IMG/VR virus record: IMGVR_UViG_3300042514_001262
Span: 1-64,000 of that record
Strand: one strand, 5' to 3'
Source of the DNA: a virus
Length of the DNA: 64,000 nucleotides
The position numbers and the translations under genes are program-made. This document shows, one piece after another, positions 7,445-15,590 of the stretch. The notes below the pieces were generated by a model that saw only the letters and a program-made list of their open reading frames with translations, made no database searches and was not told where the DNA came from. Each line of letters starts with the position of its first letter. The stretch's first letter is position 1.

Positions 7445-7481
7445 ATATAAAGGGTATATTAAATAAATACACCCTTTATAT
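7445..7481 (-). promoter_or_regulatory. Stem-loop with late-type element in the loop
   Basis: A perfect 11-bp inverted repeat (7445-7455 and 7471-7481) with a 15-base loop sits between the sigma gene stop (7486) and the first lysis-cassette gene. It lacks a following T-run on either strand, so it is not a standard terminator. The loop holds TATTTATTT on the coding strand (7461-7469), matching the element before other late genes, so it may combine transcript processing or partial termination with initiation. Confidence 0.45.
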
Positions 7482-7485
7482 AGTT

Positions 7486-8283
7486 TTAGAGATAGTCAAA
7501 CAAACTACCTGTCTCATTTCTTAATTTTCTTAGTCCCTTCTCTTTTATTTGACGAACCCTCTCTTTCGTTAAATCAAAGTCATTCCCTATATCCTCTAAT
7601 GTTCTTGTATTACCCGAAAGACCAAAATAATCCTCAATAATTACACGTTCTCGGTCATCCAAAACATTCAACATTTCTAATAACTTTTCTTTTAATGTAA
7701 CTTCTGTTGAAAGTCCTGCATCCGCCAATTCAGCATCAGGATTATTCAATACATCCAATAATGTATCTCCTTCTTCATTCAAAGGATTATCCAAATTTAC
7801 AATTGATGGTAATGATGCAAATTTTTCAGGTAGTTCCGTTCCATTAGAAACAAAATCTTTTTTGGCTCTGTGTAGTTCCTGAACCACATTTACCGGAAGA
7901 CGGATGGTTCTTGCATTATCATTCAGTGATTGCAAGATTGCTTGTCGAACCCACCAAACGGCATATGATATAAATCTCAATTTTTTCGACCAATCAAAAT
8001 TATCTATCGCCTTCATGAGACCATAGTTTCCTTCCGCAATTAGGTCAGGCAAATCTAAACCTTGATTTTGGTATTGCTTACTAACCGTAATCACAAAACG
8101 AAGATTACCTTCCAACAACTCTTGTTGAATCTGTTTTTTCTCCATTTCTGTGACGGTACCTGAAAGCATTCGTTCTGAAAGCTCTCTTTCACGTTCAGGA
8201 GTCATTACTCGTAGTTTGCGAATATCTTTAAGATATTCCGCAATTTCTTCTTGGTTGATAGGTATTAGTGATTTTTCTTTCAT
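7486..8283 (-). CDS. RpoD-like sigma-70 factor
   Basis: A 265-residue sigma factor resembling the short housekeeping sigma of Bacteroidota. It should bind host RNA polymerase and select promoters. Region 1.2/2: LRFVITVSKQYQNQGLDLPD then the region-2.3/2.4 block ending RFISYAVWWVRQAILQ. Region 3 is abbreviated after TIRLPVNVVQ. Region 4 contains DDRERVIIEDYFGLSG and the helix-turn-helix TLEDIGNDFDLTKERVRQIKEKGL. T4-like phages normally use the divergent gp55, so this is host-like. It may direct the switch from host-type promoters to the TATTTATWA elements before structural genes (inference). A 3-base gap separates it from the upstream gene. Confidence 0.9.
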   Translation of the reverse strand: MKEKSLIPINQEEIAEYLKDIRKLRVMTPERERELSERMLSGTVTEMEKKQIQQELLEGNLRFVITVSKQYQNQGLDLPDLIAEGNYGLMKAIDNFDWSKKLRFISYAVWWVRQAILQSLNDNARTIRLPVNVVQELHRAKKDFVSNGTELPEKFASLPSIVNLDNPLNEEGDTLLDVLNNPDAELADAGLSTEVTLKEKLLEMLNVLDDRERVIIEDYFGLSGNTRTLEDIGNDFDLTKERVRQIKEKGLRKLRNETGSLFDYL

Positions 8284-8286
8284 ATC

Positions 8287-8802
8287 TTAATTTTTACTAT
8301 AATTTTCTAAAGTTCCTTTTTCAAATGGTGTAAGTGAGTCAACTCCTTCACTTTTAATCTTATCAAGTAGTTGGTCTAAAGTTGGCGCTTTCATATGTTT
8401 TTTTACTTCATTCAAAAGAAGTGCCACAAACTCATCGTCATCTTCATCGTCAAGATGTTGTGTGTTGTTTTTAGGTATTAATACCATGTCAGACTCATTT
8501 AATCCACCATTATCCTCCAAATTGAATAAATGGTCGATATAATTTTGTGACATAAAAACTGACACTTTGTCATTAAATTCTGACAAAATGAACGAATCAT
8601 ATAACTCGTAGGATGTTAATTCCAAAAACTCATGTATATCTTTCATACCCATTTCAGACGCAAAATGAATAATTAAAACACCTGTCATATGTTGGTATTT
8701 AAGCATTTTTGAATCCACAATCGGCGATAAAGCAAGTGCAATTTCTCTCAATTGTTTTTGGGATTGGAACTCACCAATTACTGTTAGAAGGTATTTTTTC
8801 AT
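8287..8802 (-). CDS. Hypothetical protein, co-transcribed with sigma factor (171 aa)
   Basis: A 171-residue soluble acidic protein. The N-terminal part (residues 1-100) reads as an alpha/beta domain starting MKKYLLTVIGEF, and I recall similar phage proteins. A poly-Asp linker (DDEDDDEF) leads to a C-terminal helical motif, PTLDQLLDKIKSEGVDSLTP, which resembles the short DUF6576-like tail of Bacteroidota rhomboid proteins. The gene is 3 bases upstream of the sigma gene, so it is expressed with it and could modulate it; that is inference only. A TAnnTTTG element (8817-8824) lies just before its start. Confidence 0.6.
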   Translation of the reverse strand: MKKYLLTVIGEFQSQKQLREIALALSPIVDSKMLKYQHMTGVLIIHFASEMGMKDIHEFLELTSYELYDSFILSEFNDKVSVFMSQNYIDHLFNLEDNGGLNESDMVLIPKNNTQHLDDEDDDEFVALLLNEVKKHMKAPTLDQLLDKIKSEGVDSLTPFEKGTLENYSKN

Positions 8803-8816
8803 ATTTGATATTTTGA

Positions 8817-8824
8817 CAAAGATA
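8817..8824 (-). promoter_or_regulatory. Host-type -7 element (TATCTTTG)
   Basis: TATCTTTG on the coding strand fits the Bacteroidota -7 consensus TAnnTTTG and lies 14 bases before the ATG at 8802. I found no matching TTTG at 19-21 bases upstream, so the promoter is incomplete or weak. It would drive the 171-aa gene and the sigma factor. Confidence 0.35.
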
Positions 8825-8835
8825 CAACAAAAAAA

Positions 8836-9363
8836 TTAAACTCTCTTAGAATATCCAACAATTTGATAAAAATCTTTGGTTCCCTCACAATACTCTTTAA
8901 TTAAAGTAAGTAACCCCCGGAACATAAATGCACCAGTCGATTGTTTTTCACATTTACTGAACAACTCAATAAATGCCGTTAATGTCCCAATACTATAATA
9001 TCCATGACCTTGTAATAAATGATACTTTGATGTCATAAAATTTGGTTGTCTCAATGTGTAATTGTTTCGCTCCTCAACTGAATTGAATGGGTCACTCTCG
9101 TCATATAATTTAATCATATCATCAACATAGTTAAGTAAAATTGATTTATTGACTTCCGCCTTAACCAACAAATCAACTATCCAATGTGTATGACTTGGCG
9201 TTCTTAATCTTTTACCCTCTTCCTTGTATTTGACAATAAAATCAAGGTCAGGTCTTTCACCACGACTACCTTGATAGATGGCAACTTCTGTGACATTATC
9301 TGTCTTCCAATATTTAATTGGCATATAATTAATACCTTTTTTATTAAAATGTAAATGTTTCAT
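8836..9363 (-). CDS. Hypothetical protein (175 aa)
   Basis: A 175-residue soluble protein with no signal peptide or membrane span. Visible features: RTPSHTHWIVDLLVK (about residues 54-68), an acidic DESDPFNSVEERN stretch and a helical, aromatic C-terminus. I do not recognise the family. A second in-frame ATG at about 9324 (Met14, reading MPIKYWKTDN) gives 162 residues and is an equally plausible start. The gene lies downstream of a strong terminator that separates it from the methyltransferase. A TATCTTTA sequence in that leader is one base off the host -7 consensus. Confidence 0.6.
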   Translation of the reverse strand: MKHLHFNKKGINYMPIKYWKTDNVTEVAIYQGSRGERPDLDFIVKYKEEGKRLRTPSHTHWIVDLLVKAEVNKSILLNYVDDMIKLYDESDPFNSVEERNNYTLRQPNFMTSKYHLLQGHGYYSIGTLTAFIELFSKCEKQSTGAFMFRGLLTLIKEYCEGTKDFYQIVGYSKRV

Positions 9364-9404
9364 GTAAGTTTTAGTATAGCCATAAAGATAATAAAAATTA
9401 TTGT

Positions 9405-9437
9405 AAATAAAAAACCCACCTTTTTAGGGGTGGGGTT
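9405..9437 (-). terminator. Intrinsic terminator after DNA methyltransferase
   Basis: On the minus strand a G/C-rich stem (CCCACC with GGTGGG, 8-base loop) is followed directly by TTTTTTATTT. It lies 6 bases past the methyltransferase stop and isolates the methyltransferase/endonuclease pair from the downstream genes. Confidence 0.8.
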
Positions 9438-9442
9438 AGTTA

Positions 9443-10162
9443 TTACTTATCATAGTTTTCTAACAACTCTTTAGATAACTTCATGTATTTTTCATCAATC
9501 TCAATACCTAAATACCCTCTATTTAATCTTTTTGAAACTATCGCTGAAGTACCTGAGCCAAGAAATGGGTCAAGTATAATATCATTTTCTTCTGTCGTTA
9601 GTAGAATACAATTCTCAACTAATTTTTGAGGAAATGGTGCAGGGTGTTTACTATTTCTATCAGGATTAATTGTCCAAACTTCTGATTGATATTCTTTAGG
9701 TATATTTTCTTTAAATACCTTAGGTTTGGATTTAGTTAACCAATATATATGTTCAGTACATGGTAATAAAACATCTTTTCTAATATTTGGACTTGACAAT
9801 CTATTCCAAATAATTAATTGATATACATCTAACTCACATTTACTGATAAAATCAGTAGGTAAGTGTAACTTATTTTTATGTCGTCTAGCCTTATGGTTAA
9901 AAAAAATAGAGCCGTCAGGTTTTATAATTCTACACATTTCATTTAATAAATCAATCATCCACTGGTGGTAATCTTTTTCAGATAAATCATCACCATAAGA
10001 GTCATAATCTATGTTAAATTTTTTCCAAACTTGATTCCCAGGTTTAACTTTACCTATTAATCCTTTTTTGTTATATGGTGGTGAAGTAACAATACATGAA
10101 ATTGAATTCGATTCTATCGTTTTCATTACCTCTAAACAATCCCCTAATATTAATTTTTCCAT
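9443..10162 (-). CDS. DNA adenine-N6 or cytosine-N4 methyltransferase (beta class)
   Basis: A 239-residue DNA methyltransferase using S-adenosylmethionine. The catalytic motif IV TSPPYN is at residues 26-31, near the N-terminus, and the AdoMet-binding motif I DPFLGSGT is at 198-205, near the C-terminus. This order defines the beta class of amino-methyltransferases. The TSPPY form does not by itself separate N4-cytosine from N6-adenine methylation, and the target site cannot be read. The upstream gene is a candidate restriction endonuclease with a 43-base gap, and a terminator follows, so the two form a compact restriction-modification-like unit. It could otherwise protect phage DNA from host enzymes. 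Confidence 0.88.
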   Translation of the reverse strand: MEKLILGDCLEVMKTIESNSISCIVTSPPYNKKGLIGKVKPGNQVWKKFNIDYDSYGDDLSEKDYHQWMIDLLNEMCRIIKPDGSIFFNHKARRHKNKLHLPTDFISKCELDVYQLIIWNRLSSPNIRKDVLLPCTEHIYWLTKSKPKVFKENIPKEYQSEVWTINPDRNSKHPAPFPQKLVENCILLTTEENDIILDPFLGSGTSAIVSKRLNRGYLGIEIDEKYMKLSKELLENYDK

Positions 10163-10205
10163 TTTCTGATTTTATTTTAAAAAGATAATCTAAATTCATT
10201 ATAAA

Positions 10206-10838
10206 TCAATCTACTAAAAATAGATTACGATGTATATGAAAAAGTACATTATATCTGTTGTTTTTATTTTTCTTACCTTCTCTTTGAATATGAAAATAAG
10301 TTTTTCCTTTTTGATTTTTCAAATGAATCCCTCCCTTTTTAGGTATCCATGAACAATTTTTAACTTTATCAATGATTTCATCATATGTAATAACATATAA
10401 TTTATCATTTTTTAAATCCTTATAAACTATCGAAGTAATATCAAATCCATTAGAAATTATCAAATCAATTACCCTAAATTTATTTTCATTCAAAAAGGAT
10501 AAAAATGAATTAAGATACTTATCATCAATTTCAGTTATTAGATATCTGTCATTTCCATTCACATTTAAGGTTTCATTACCACAAAACATACGTATGAATT
10601 TTTCAGATTCCTCATCTAAATTTAAAACATTAATAAATTTTCTTTGGGTAGTTAAATGTACTTGAGTACTATTTCCTGTAAAATTTTTTATACTTTCATT
10701 TAACACACCATTTGTACCATCAATTTTAGTTCTGCTACCCCCTACTTGAGATAACCCTCTAATGTCACAAATTTCTTTTTCTTTAGACCCTGAGTAATTT
10801 TTTCTAATTTCTCTTCCTCTATCTGATGTTAATTCCAT
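10206..10838 (-). CDS. Candidate type II restriction endonuclease
   Basis: A 210-residue soluble protein. The N-terminal quarter is Gly/Arg/Lys-rich and contains KIDGTNGVLNESIKN (about residues 38-52), where Asp followed by a Glu/Ser-x-Lys pattern could be a degenerate PD-(D/E)XK active site. Next comes STQVHLTTQRKF, and the C-terminus carries GGIHLKNQKGKTYFHIQREG and a basic NNRYNVLFHIHRN segment. I recall similar blocks in annotated restriction endonucleases, but weakly. The main support is adjacency to the beta-class methyltransferase in the same transcription unit. Alternative: an unrelated DNA-binding protein. Confidence 0.5.
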   Translation of the reverse strand: MELTSDRGREIRKNYSGSKEKEICDIRGLSQVGGSRTKIDGTNGVLNESIKNFTGNSTQVHLTTQRKFINVLNLDEESEKFIRMFCGNETLNVNGNDRYLITEIDDKYLNSFLSFLNENKFRVIDLIISNGFDITSIVYKDLKNDKLYVITYDEIIDKVKNCSWIPKKGGIHLKNQKGKTYFHIQREGKKNKNNRYNVLFHIHRNLFLVD

Positions 10839-10898
10839 AATTTTAAATCGTTTGTAAATATATTTTTTTAATTTAAATAATAAGAAAAAAGTCCCACA

Positions 10899-13277
10899 TT
10901 ATTGTGAAACTTTTGAAATGTTATCGGTTTTGTTAATCTTGACCACATTGTTCGCCCAATTGTTAACCAATGGGTTGTGAGTGATAACGAATATCTTCTC
11001 AAAATATTCTTTCATCTTGGTGAAAAATTCTCCTACCATTTCAAGGTTATCGTTTGATATCTTACCAAACACTTCATCGAACACCATTATATTTGGCTTA
11101 GGTAAAGAACATACTTTGGATAATACCGCTCTAAGAGCCATTGCCGCAATTGTTCTTTCGTAACCTGAACCTGAAACCATTAGTTTCTCAATACCTGTTG
11201 AGTTGTCAACCATAATGAATTCAACCTCGTTCTTATCATTGATACGAATCTCCAAATTGAAGTAACATGAATCTTGAAGTAATCTCTGAAGTTCAGAATT
11301 AATTAATGGCATCATGGTCTTCATAATCATCTTGGTGATACCATTCTTACCATAAATCTCAACATAGATTTTATAAATCTTCTCTCTTTCAAACTCCTCA
11401 GCAATTTTCAAAATGACACCATTGTTTTTCTCAATACGAGCTTGCAGGTTCTCAATTTGATTTTGGTTGGTTGCTTGGATTCTTTCGTATCCACGTTTCT
11501 CCCCAATCAATTCGTCAATTCTCAAACCAGCTTTAACAAGTTGGGCATCAATCTCATTGTTCTTCTTAATCTTGTCCTGAACCTCTTCATATCGTTTAAG
11601 TTTATCTTTGGCTTGACCAAGTTTCAACTCATTTGATTCCAACGATAACTCATACTTTTCTTTGATAAGTTTGTTTCTTTCGTATTCGTCAAAATCTTTT
11701 TTAAGTTGTGTATAGGATTTCTCTTTGGAGTCAAGGTCTTTCAATTGTTTTGATAACTTATCTACCTTTTTCTCCCAATCACCCAACTCATCAATCTTTT
11801 TCTTTGTCAACGCCGCTTCCATCAATTTGATTCCGCAGTGTTCACATTGAATGCCGTCACCATACTTCTTAACAAGTTGTTCAATCTCTTGAACTTTGTT
11901 TTGAGCAAGGATTAACTCACCGTTTGTGGTTTTCATCTTATCCTTAATCTCATCGTGTTTATCTTCATGATAAAACTCTTTTGGTTCAACAATCTTAACT
12001 TCATTGATTTGACCTTTGATTCTTTCACTTGCGTTCTCAAGGTCTGTAATGTCACCCTGTAATCTAATTGGGTTCAACACAATCAACTCTTGGTCAATGT
12101 CGGTGTACTTTGATTTCAATAGGTTGTCTTTATAATCTTGACCCTTTTGTAATCTCAAATCAACATCGGTAATCTTTAAATTGGCATCACTGATTTCGTC
12201 CTTAAGTCGTTGAATCTCTTCGGTTGAAGTTTCATTGTCTTGTCTCAAGGTTTCGGTGTTGTAGACATTGGACATCATGCTCTTTGAAAACTCTGAATAA
12301 ATCTCTTTACCAGTTTCTTCTTTTTTCTTTAAGAACTCAAGACCCAAGAATCTACTTAACACCTGACCACGAGCGGTTGGCTTTGCCTCCAATAAATCTT
12401 CAAGGTTGGATGCGGTTGTAACGATGGTCATCAAGAAATCATCCATTGTTCCAATAGATTTTTTCATGAAATCTTCGGTTTCTCTGCGTTGTTCTCCCGT
12501 GAAGTTTTGAAGTTGTCCATCGGCAAGTTTTTTGAAGAACTCTAATTCGGTCTTCACATTCCATTCACCAGCTTTGGATTTCTTTCTTTCAATATGACGA
12601 GCAATGATATACTCCTCACCATCAATGATAATGTCACCCTTAACTCTAACCTTATTGATATCTGTAAATCTATTAAAGATTTCTTCTGCCTTCTGTGTTT
12701 TTGTTGTTGTGTTAAAGAATAAGAATAAAAGTAAGTCAACCGTCAATACGGTTTTACCTCCAAAGTTTGGTGGGTCTGACTCAACAACTGTAATACCATT
12801 ACATTTGTCAAAATCAATAACTTGACCTTCACCATAAGACAAGAAATTACTGAACTCAATTTTTTTGATATACCATCTTTTGAATGGTGTTACCTCAACC
12901 TCATTAGCCAACATTCTATTCTCCACCGCAGAATCAATATTCATTACTTGGTCATAATACTGGTCTTGACCTTTGGCCTCCAACAAAGTTTTGATAAGTT
13001 CTTTTTGATAGTTCTTATCCATGATGTTTACTGAAACATCAATAGTTTGTTGCGTTTCCTCAGTTATCTTAACTTTAGTTATGACATTGATATTGGTTGA
13101 GTTATACTTCTTTTGAAAGTATTGCTTAACCGACTTGATTCGTTCTTGTGTAAAATTTTCTGGAGTGTCTTCCCAAATGACTTGGATATAAGGATTCTCC
13201 AAAGTTGTTATATCTAACTTTGTTTCCATGTGTTTGTAATTGAATTCAGGTATTGGATTGAATAAATCCCATTTCAT
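10899..13277 (-). CDS. 46: gp46-like SbcC/Rad50 recombination nuclease subunit
   Basis: A 792-residue SMC-like ATPase that works with the gp47/Mre11 nuclease in double-strand-break processing and recombination-dependent replication. Residues 1-134 are an extra N-terminal domain that T4 gp46 lacks. The ATPase head starts near 137 (KKIEFSNFLSYGEGQVIDF). The P-loop reads PPNFGGKT (169-176) and so lacks two of the usual glycines. A long coiled coil spans about 320-660 with a zinc hook CEHC near 481. The signature is SGSGYERT (about 702), Walker B is NIMVFDEVF (about 731), and the H-loop is VITHNP. Its start shares one base with the 57-aa gene's stop. Confidence 0.9.
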   Translation of the reverse strand: MKWDLFNPIPEFNYKHMETKLDITTLENPYIQVIWEDTPENFTQERIKSVKQYFQKKYNSTNINVITKVKITEETQQTIDVSVNIMDKNYQKELIKTLLEAKGQDQYYDQVMNIDSAVENRMLANEVEVTPFKRWYIKKIEFSNFLSYGEGQVIDFDKCNGITVVESDPPNFGGKTVLTVDLLLFLFFNTTTKTQKAEEIFNRFTDINKVRVKGDIIIDGEEYIIARHIERKKSKAGEWNVKTELEFFKKLADGQLQNFTGEQRRETEDFMKKSIGTMDDFLMTIVTTASNLEDLLEAKPTARGQVLSRFLGLEFLKKKEETGKEIYSEFSKSMMSNVYNTETLRQDNETSTEEIQRLKDEISDANLKITDVDLRLQKGQDYKDNLLKSKYTDIDQELIVLNPIRLQGDITDLENASERIKGQINEVKIVEPKEFYHEDKHDEIKDKMKTTNGELILAQNKVQEIEQLVKKYGDGIQCEHCGIKLMEAALTKKKIDELGDWEKKVDKLSKQLKDLDSKEKSYTQLKKDFDEYERNKLIKEKYELSLESNELKLGQAKDKLKRYEEVQDKIKKNNEIDAQLVKAGLRIDELIGEKRGYERIQATNQNQIENLQARIEKNNGVILKIAEEFEREKIYKIYVEIYGKNGITKMIMKTMMPLINSELQRLLQDSCYFNLEIRINDKNEVEFIMVDNSTGIEKLMVSGSGYERTIAAMALRAVLSKVCSLPKPNIMVFDEVFGKISNDNLEMVGEFFTKMKEYFEKIFVITHNPLVNNWANNVVKINKTDNISKVSQ

Positions 13278-13450
13278 TATTGAATTGTTTGTGTGTCTCC
13301 TGACATCTCAGCTTCTCTCTGTTTTTTTAATTCTTCAAGTTGTTGTCTCATTGACTCATTAAATAATTTTTGCATTGTATTTTGTTGCGCTTTAAGTTTT
13401 TGGTTTCTTGCCGCAACTTTTTTTCTGTGTTCTTTGTCTCGTTTACCCAT
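13277..13450 (-). CDS. Small charged helical protein (57 aa)
   Basis: A 57-codon frame reads MGKRDKEHRKKVAARNQKLK at the start, continues as a Gln/Glu/Lys-rich helix and ends GDTQTIQ. The strongly basic N-terminus and heptad-like pattern suggest a nucleic-acid- or protein-binding helix; I recall similar short Lys/Arg-starting proteins in large phages. Its TAA overlaps the gp46 ATG as TAATG, a coupling arrangement that supports it being real. It is too short for a 60-residue ORF cutoff. Function unknown. Confidence 0.7.
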   Translation of the reverse strand: MGKRDKEHRKKVAARNQKLKAQQNTMQKLFNESMRQQLEELKKQREAEMSGDTQTIQ

Positions 13451-13471
13451 TTTATTTGTTTTTAGTTAATT

Positions 13472-13822
13472 TTAATTCTGTTTAGGTCTATTTTCTTCAA
13501 ACCACTCAACGATTGCATTGATTGCCCATACTGACCCTGAAGCCAACATACCATCAAAGAACCATGAAACCATTTCAGTTACTCCAAGTAATTCGTGTAC
13601 AGGTGAATATAAGAAAATTCCGTAGAAAAATCCAACCCAAGTACTAGCACACATCATACATGCCAACATTTTTGACATAAATGCACCAAGTGGTTGAAAT
13701 GGTGCAACTGGGTTAGAACCCCACCTGTTAATAAATTCTCTTGGTCCGTTAAAGATTGAACCATAAACTAAGATGTTGCTTATTCCATAAGCCATTACCA
13801 TCCATAATAATAATTGTGTCAT
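13472..13822 (-). CDS. DUF1360-like membrane protein (116 aa)
   Basis: A 116-residue integral membrane protein with about three spans: residues 2-22 (LLLWMVMAYGISNILVYG), 50-72 (MLACMMCASTWVGFFYGIF) and 88-108 (FFDGMLASGSVWAINAIVEW). The pattern LACMMCASTWVG matches the CPxCxxxW-type signature of small DUF1360-family membrane proteins seen in phages and bacteria. Biochemical role unknown. It sits between recombination genes and is not near the lysis genes, so it may act at the host membrane during takeover (inference). Confidence 0.7.
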   Translation of the reverse strand: MTQLLLWMVMAYGISNILVYGSIFNGPREFINRWGSNPVAPFQPLGAFMSKMLACMMCASTWVGFFYGIFLYSPVHELLGVTEMVSWFFDGMLASGSVWAINAIVEWFEENRPKQN

Positions 13823-13839
13823 ATTTGTTTTTTATTTTT

Positions 13840-14013
13840 TTATTCAAAAATTATTCCTTCTTTTTCAACATACTCTTTGAATGCTGTTTCAGCGGCTTCT
13901 TTTGTTGGATAGTATCCAATAATCTCATCGTGAACCATTGGGTTATTAACCCCGAACTTTTCTTCTCCGATTGTACGGAAGACAAATGTGTCTAAAATTT
14001 CTTGTGTTATCAT
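13840..14013 (-). CDS. Small acidic hypothetical protein (57 aa)
   Basis: A 57-residue soluble protein from the chosen start (MITQEILDTFVFR), with PTKEAAETAFKEYVEKEG at the C-terminal side. That segment looks like the helix of a small alpha/beta fold of the type that adds residues to an incoming strand. An upstream ATG at 14043 would add 10 residues and overlap the previous gene by 23 bases; the ATG at 14013 lies 7 bases after that gene's stop and is preferred. Function unknown; co-directional with gp46 and gp47. Confidence 0.6.
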   Translation of the reverse strand: MITQEILDTFVFRTIGEEKFGVNNPMVHDEIIGYYPTKEAAETAFKEYVEKEGIIFE

Positions 14014-14020
14014 ATTTCTT

Positions 14021-14806
14021 TTATTTATATAGTTTATCGTCAAGGTTTGACCCTTTTAAGTAGACAGCTTGTTTATTATCTTGGAACTTTTGAATCTCTT
14101 GAATCGTCTGTTCCAATTCTCTTATTTTTTTGTCTTTCTCCAAAGTTTCCTGTCTAACTTTAGCTAAAGTGTTTTGTAACGCATCTAATTTAGATTTTGA
14201 TGAATTGTCCGTCATTTCCTTCTCCACAACCACTTCTACTATCTTTTCAATTGGTGGTTTAGCTAAGTGTTCGTCTAAAGAATGTCTAAGTTCATCTAGT
14301 TCTTGCACCTTTTTAGACATTTTATCTTGGAAATTATTTTCCATTTCTGTCGTTTTATCGGAAAATAATTGTTTGTCAGATTCCAACTGTTGTATTTTTA
14401 ACAACAGTTCATTCTCTTGTGTGTTGTCACAAATGTATTCTATTTTTGTGACAATTGTTTCTACAGGAACTTCTTTTATCACCTCTTTAATCACATCAAC
14501 AGGAACCTCAACATACTCAACTTTAACAACTTCCTTGGTAATCTCAACAGGAACCTCAACATACTCAATTTTAACAACTTCCTTGGTAATCTCAACAGGT
14601 ATTTCTACTCGTTTTTCAACAACAATCTCTTTAATCACCTCTTTTTCTTGAACTCCTCCTTTACCCCCTAAAAGTCCGTATTTTTCAATGGTGAACCCCT
14701 CTAAATAAGATTTCTTAACAATATCTTCTGGTACAAACTTATTCAGTTCGCAGTATCTTGTTAGGTCTTTGTATTGTTTTGAATCAAGTTCAAGGGTTAT
14801 GTTCAT
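14021..14806 (-). CDS. Coiled-coil protein with tandem VPVEITKEVV repeats between gp47 and gp46
   Basis: A 261-residue protein. Residues 1-48 (LDSKQYKDLTRYCELNKFVP) look like a small helical domain, possibly ribbon-helix-helix-like. Residues about 55-120 carry tandem 16-residue repeats of KEVVKVEYVEVPVEIT type (48-bp DNA repeats around 14490-14600). The rest is a long coiled coil (about 128-245). It starts one base after gp47 ends, within the gp47-gp46 gene set, so it may bridge, tether or regulate the Mre11/Rad50-like complex. That role is inference; no enzymatic motif is visible. Confidence 0.65.
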   Translation of the reverse strand: MNITLELDSKQYKDLTRYCELNKFVPEDIVKKSYLEGFTIEKYGLLGGKGGVQEKEVIKEIVVEKRVEIPVEITKEVVKIEYVEVPVEITKEVVKVEYVEVPVDVIKEVIKEVPVETIVTKIEYICDNTQENELLLKIQQLESDKQLFSDKTTEMENNFQDKMSKKVQELDELRHSLDEHLAKPPIEKIVEVVVEKEMTDNSSKSKLDALQNTLAKVRQETLEKDKKIRELEQTIQEIQKFQDNKQAVYLKGSNLDDKLYK

Positions 14807-14807
14807 C

Positions 14808-15590
14808 TTAGTAGTTTAATAGTTTTTCAGTTCCATTAACTAAATCATCAAATGAATTAATACGAAATTTTAAAAAAGGTTTTGGGTTTGGTAGGTCAAT
14901 AAAATCATATTGGTCTGATTCAACATCATACACACCGTATCCATGTTTGGTAATTTTCTCACCCATGTTATTCTGAATTAACGACCCAATCATCACCCCT
15001 CTTTTACCATTCGGAATATTAAATACTGCTCTTTTGTGTATATCCCCACACAGAACGATATCTAAACCTTCAAACTTTTGAGTATCATATGCTTCCTCAC
15101 CAAAATCAAACCCTAAATCAGTTTTTAATCCGTTTATTGGTCCGTGAAATAACCCAATTTTATAACCTTTAGCAGTGTCAATTTCCGGAGGTATGTTACC
15201 TTGAAATTGTGAATAAACGCACCAACTAACATTCTCATCTTCATAAATCCCCCTATCTTTATAATAGACAATATTTGGATTATTTAATGAACTTATCATC
15301 GGAGTCAGAGAATCTAATCTTTCTAAATTAGAAGTTAAAAAATCATGATTTCCAGGAATTAATATTGTTTTAGTAATTTTAGAACATTCAGTTAAAAACC
15401 ATCTAACAAATTCAATCAACTCAGGAGTTAGTTGATTTTTACTATGGACTAAATCACCACTAAATAAAATTCTATCTGGAGCAAGAGTTTTCCATTCAGA
15501 TAAAGCTTGTTCCAATATACCACGATATAAGTCATGGTCTTTAAATAATCTGATATGTAAATCAGAAAAATGTACTAATCTCTTAATCAT
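14808..15590 (-). CDS. 47: gp47-like SbcD/Mre11 nuclease
   Basis: A 260-residue calcineurin-like metallophosphoesterase with all Mre11 metal-binding motifs in order: FSDLHIR (residues 8-14), FSGDLVHS, IPGNHDFL, LFHGPI and CGDIHKR. It should be the manganese-dependent nuclease partner of the gp46-like ATPase, resecting DNA ends for recombination-dependent replication. It is shorter than cellular SbcD, like other phage gp47 proteins, because the C-terminal capping region is reduced. The 5' end overlaps the zinc-ribbon gene by 8 bases; the coiled-coil gene follows one base after its stop. Confidence 0.93.
   Translation of the reverse strand: MIKRLVHFSDLHIRLFKDHDLYRGILEQALSEWKTLAPDRILFSGDLVHSKNQLTPELIEFVRWFLTECSKITKTILIPGNHDFLTSNLERLDSLTPMISSLNNPNIVYYKDRGIYEDENVSWCVYSQFQGNIPPEIDTAKGYKIGLFHGPINGLKTDLGFDFGEEAYDTQKFEGLDIVLCGDIHKRAVFNIPNGKRGVMIGSLIQNNMGEKITKHGYGVYDVESDQYDFIDLPNPKPFLKFRINSFDDLVNGTEKLLNY

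Noticed and set aside
14130-14651. 173-residue plus-strand frame, Ser/Thr-rich
   Set aside because: Lies entirely opposite the coiled-coil gene between gp47 and gp46; caused by its Glu/Lys/Val repeats.
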